Assembly (NCBI GenBank): GCA_025150425.1
Contig: CP102281.1
Coordinates: forward strand, 2,232,001-2,296,000
Length of the DNA: 64,000 nt
Direction: 5' to 3'
DNA from: [Eubacterium] siraeum
Lineage (GTDB): Bacteria > Bacillota > Clostridia > Oscillospirales > Ruminococcaceae
A model generated the notes under the pieces. It searched no databases, was not told the DNA's origin, and saw only the letters and a program-made list of their open reading frames with translations. Shown here piece after piece: positions 63,725-64,000 of this stretch. Position numbers and translations under genes: made by a program. Numbering within the stretch: the first letter of the stretch is position 1; every line of letters starts with the position of its first letter.

Positions 63725-63751
63725 TTAGCACTCTATCACTCTGAGTGCTAA
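63725..63751. promoter_or_regulatory. CIRCE element (HrcA operator)
   Basis: TTAGCACTC-N9-GAGTGCTAA, perfect match on both arms. Lies just downstream of the -10 box of the htpG promoter, covering the start site; HrcA repression is the known mechanism. Confidence 0.97.
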
Positions 63752-63756
63752 AATAT

Positions 63757-63784
63757 ATTATAACACTATTTTTATATTTGTCAA
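63757..63784 (-). promoter_or_regulatory. promoter for htpG
   Basis: Minus strand: -35 TTGACA (63779-63784), 16-bp spacer, -10 TATAAT (63757-63762). Confidence 0.85.
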
Positions 63785-63854
63785 GAGGTGTTTTTAAAAT
63801 GTTTGTAATTAAAACAAATCCGTGATTTCAAGCGGAAAGATTTAAAAGCGGCTA

Positions 63855-63906
63855 TTGACAATTGTTCATTTTTGAACTATAATTATATTGTTCAAATTTG
63901 AACAAT
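63855..63906 (+). promoter_or_regulatory. promoter with two palindromic operators
   Basis: -35 TTGACA (63855-63860), 17-bp spacer, -10 TATAAT (63878-63883). Operator A at 63861-63880 (ATTGTTCA-tttt-TGAACtAT, imperfect) fills the spacer; operator B at 63887-63906 is a perfect 20-bp palindrome, ATTGTTCAAATTTGAACAAT, over the start site. Spacing 26 bp. Pattern of a MarR/TetR-type repressor binding twice. Confidence 0.8.
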
Positions 63907-63933
63907 ATCATCTTTCGACAGAAAGGACAGCAT

Positions 63934-64000
63934 ATGACTACAAGCAACTTCTGGAATTTCATCTCTGCCGCAGAGGACGAATACAGCGTGTACAGAAAGC
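63934..64000 (+). CDS. start of a gene cut by the window edge
   Basis: 22 codons visible from ATG 63934 behind AGAAAGGA: MTTSNFWNFISAAEDEYSVY. Too short to assign. Because of the double operator it is probably a regulator, perhaps autoregulated, or its target. Confidence 0.5.
   Translation, partial: MTTSNFWNFISAAEDEYSVYRK

Overview
The window looks like chromosome from a low-to-mid GC, Gram-positive, anaerobic gut Clostridium-type bacterium, most probably Oscillospiraceae/Ruminococcaceae (a Ruminococcus or [Eubacterium] siraeum relative; this is inference from gene content, not a search). Support: an NfnAB-type bifurcating transhydrogenase pair, pyruvate formate-lyase with its activase, a phenylacetate-CoA ligase/ACT pair, many lipobox lipoproteins with Ser/Thr/Asn-rich linkers, surface GH74 and GH26 polysaccharidases, sigma-A promoters with 17-bp spacers, AG-rich ribosome binding sites, and a CIRCE element. 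No phage integrase, transposase or CRISPR array was seen. Two genes are cut by the window edges.

Layout. 1-5 kb: a truncated XRE-type membrane regulator, a flippase-like membrane protein, then nfnA-nfnB. 4.7-8.4 kb (minus): an operon of a small sigma-like protein, a 900-residue membrane protein with an acidic cytoplasmic half and a repetitive outer half, and an HD hydrolase. 8.5-12.8 kb (plus): a UvrD/PcrA-like helicase and an orphan solute-binding lipoprotein carrying a zinc-ribbon-like insert. 12.8-14.7 kb (minus): a YoaK protein and a repeat-rich zinc-ribbon membrane protein, divergent from glmS. 15-21.4 kb (plus): glmS, an FkbM-type methyltransferase, an unknown exported protein, an aminotransferase, tRNA-Arg(CCG), and two tandem paralogous small membrane proteins. 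21.5-30 kb (mostly minus): SulP transporter, GNAT acetyltransferase, pgsA, rnhA, a P-type ATPase and a second orphan solute-binding lipoprotein. 30.3-38.2 kb: a VanY-type carboxypeptidase with Ig-like domains, then a cell-surface glycan locus (PIN-like protein, ABC exporter, two glycosyltransferases, a HAD-like protein).

38.4-45.2 kb: pflB-pflA preceded by a clear ZTP (pfl-motif) riboswitch with an overlapping terminator, then paaK/ACT and a membrane-anchored amidase. 45.3-53 kb (minus): one tightly packed seven-gene run: lipoprotein adaptor, FtsX/MacB-like permease, small membrane protein, TtcA-like protein, a degenerate CCA-transferase homologue, a Gly-Ser-Phe repeat protein and a glycosyltransferase-like protein. 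This run is the best candidate here for an undescribed functional unit. 53.3-57.2 kb: pyrG and ppk1. 57.2-61.7 kb: divergent GH74 and CBM/GH26 lipoproteins for xyloglucan and mannan. 61.8-64 kb: htpG under CIRCE control, then the start of a gene whose promoter holds two copies of a palindromic operator.

Regulation is unusually readable in this sequence: about 16 promoters with near-consensus boxes, one riboswitch, one CIRCE, two LacI/CcpA-like operators (solute-binding protein and GH74), and several other palindromes placed where repressors normally bind.
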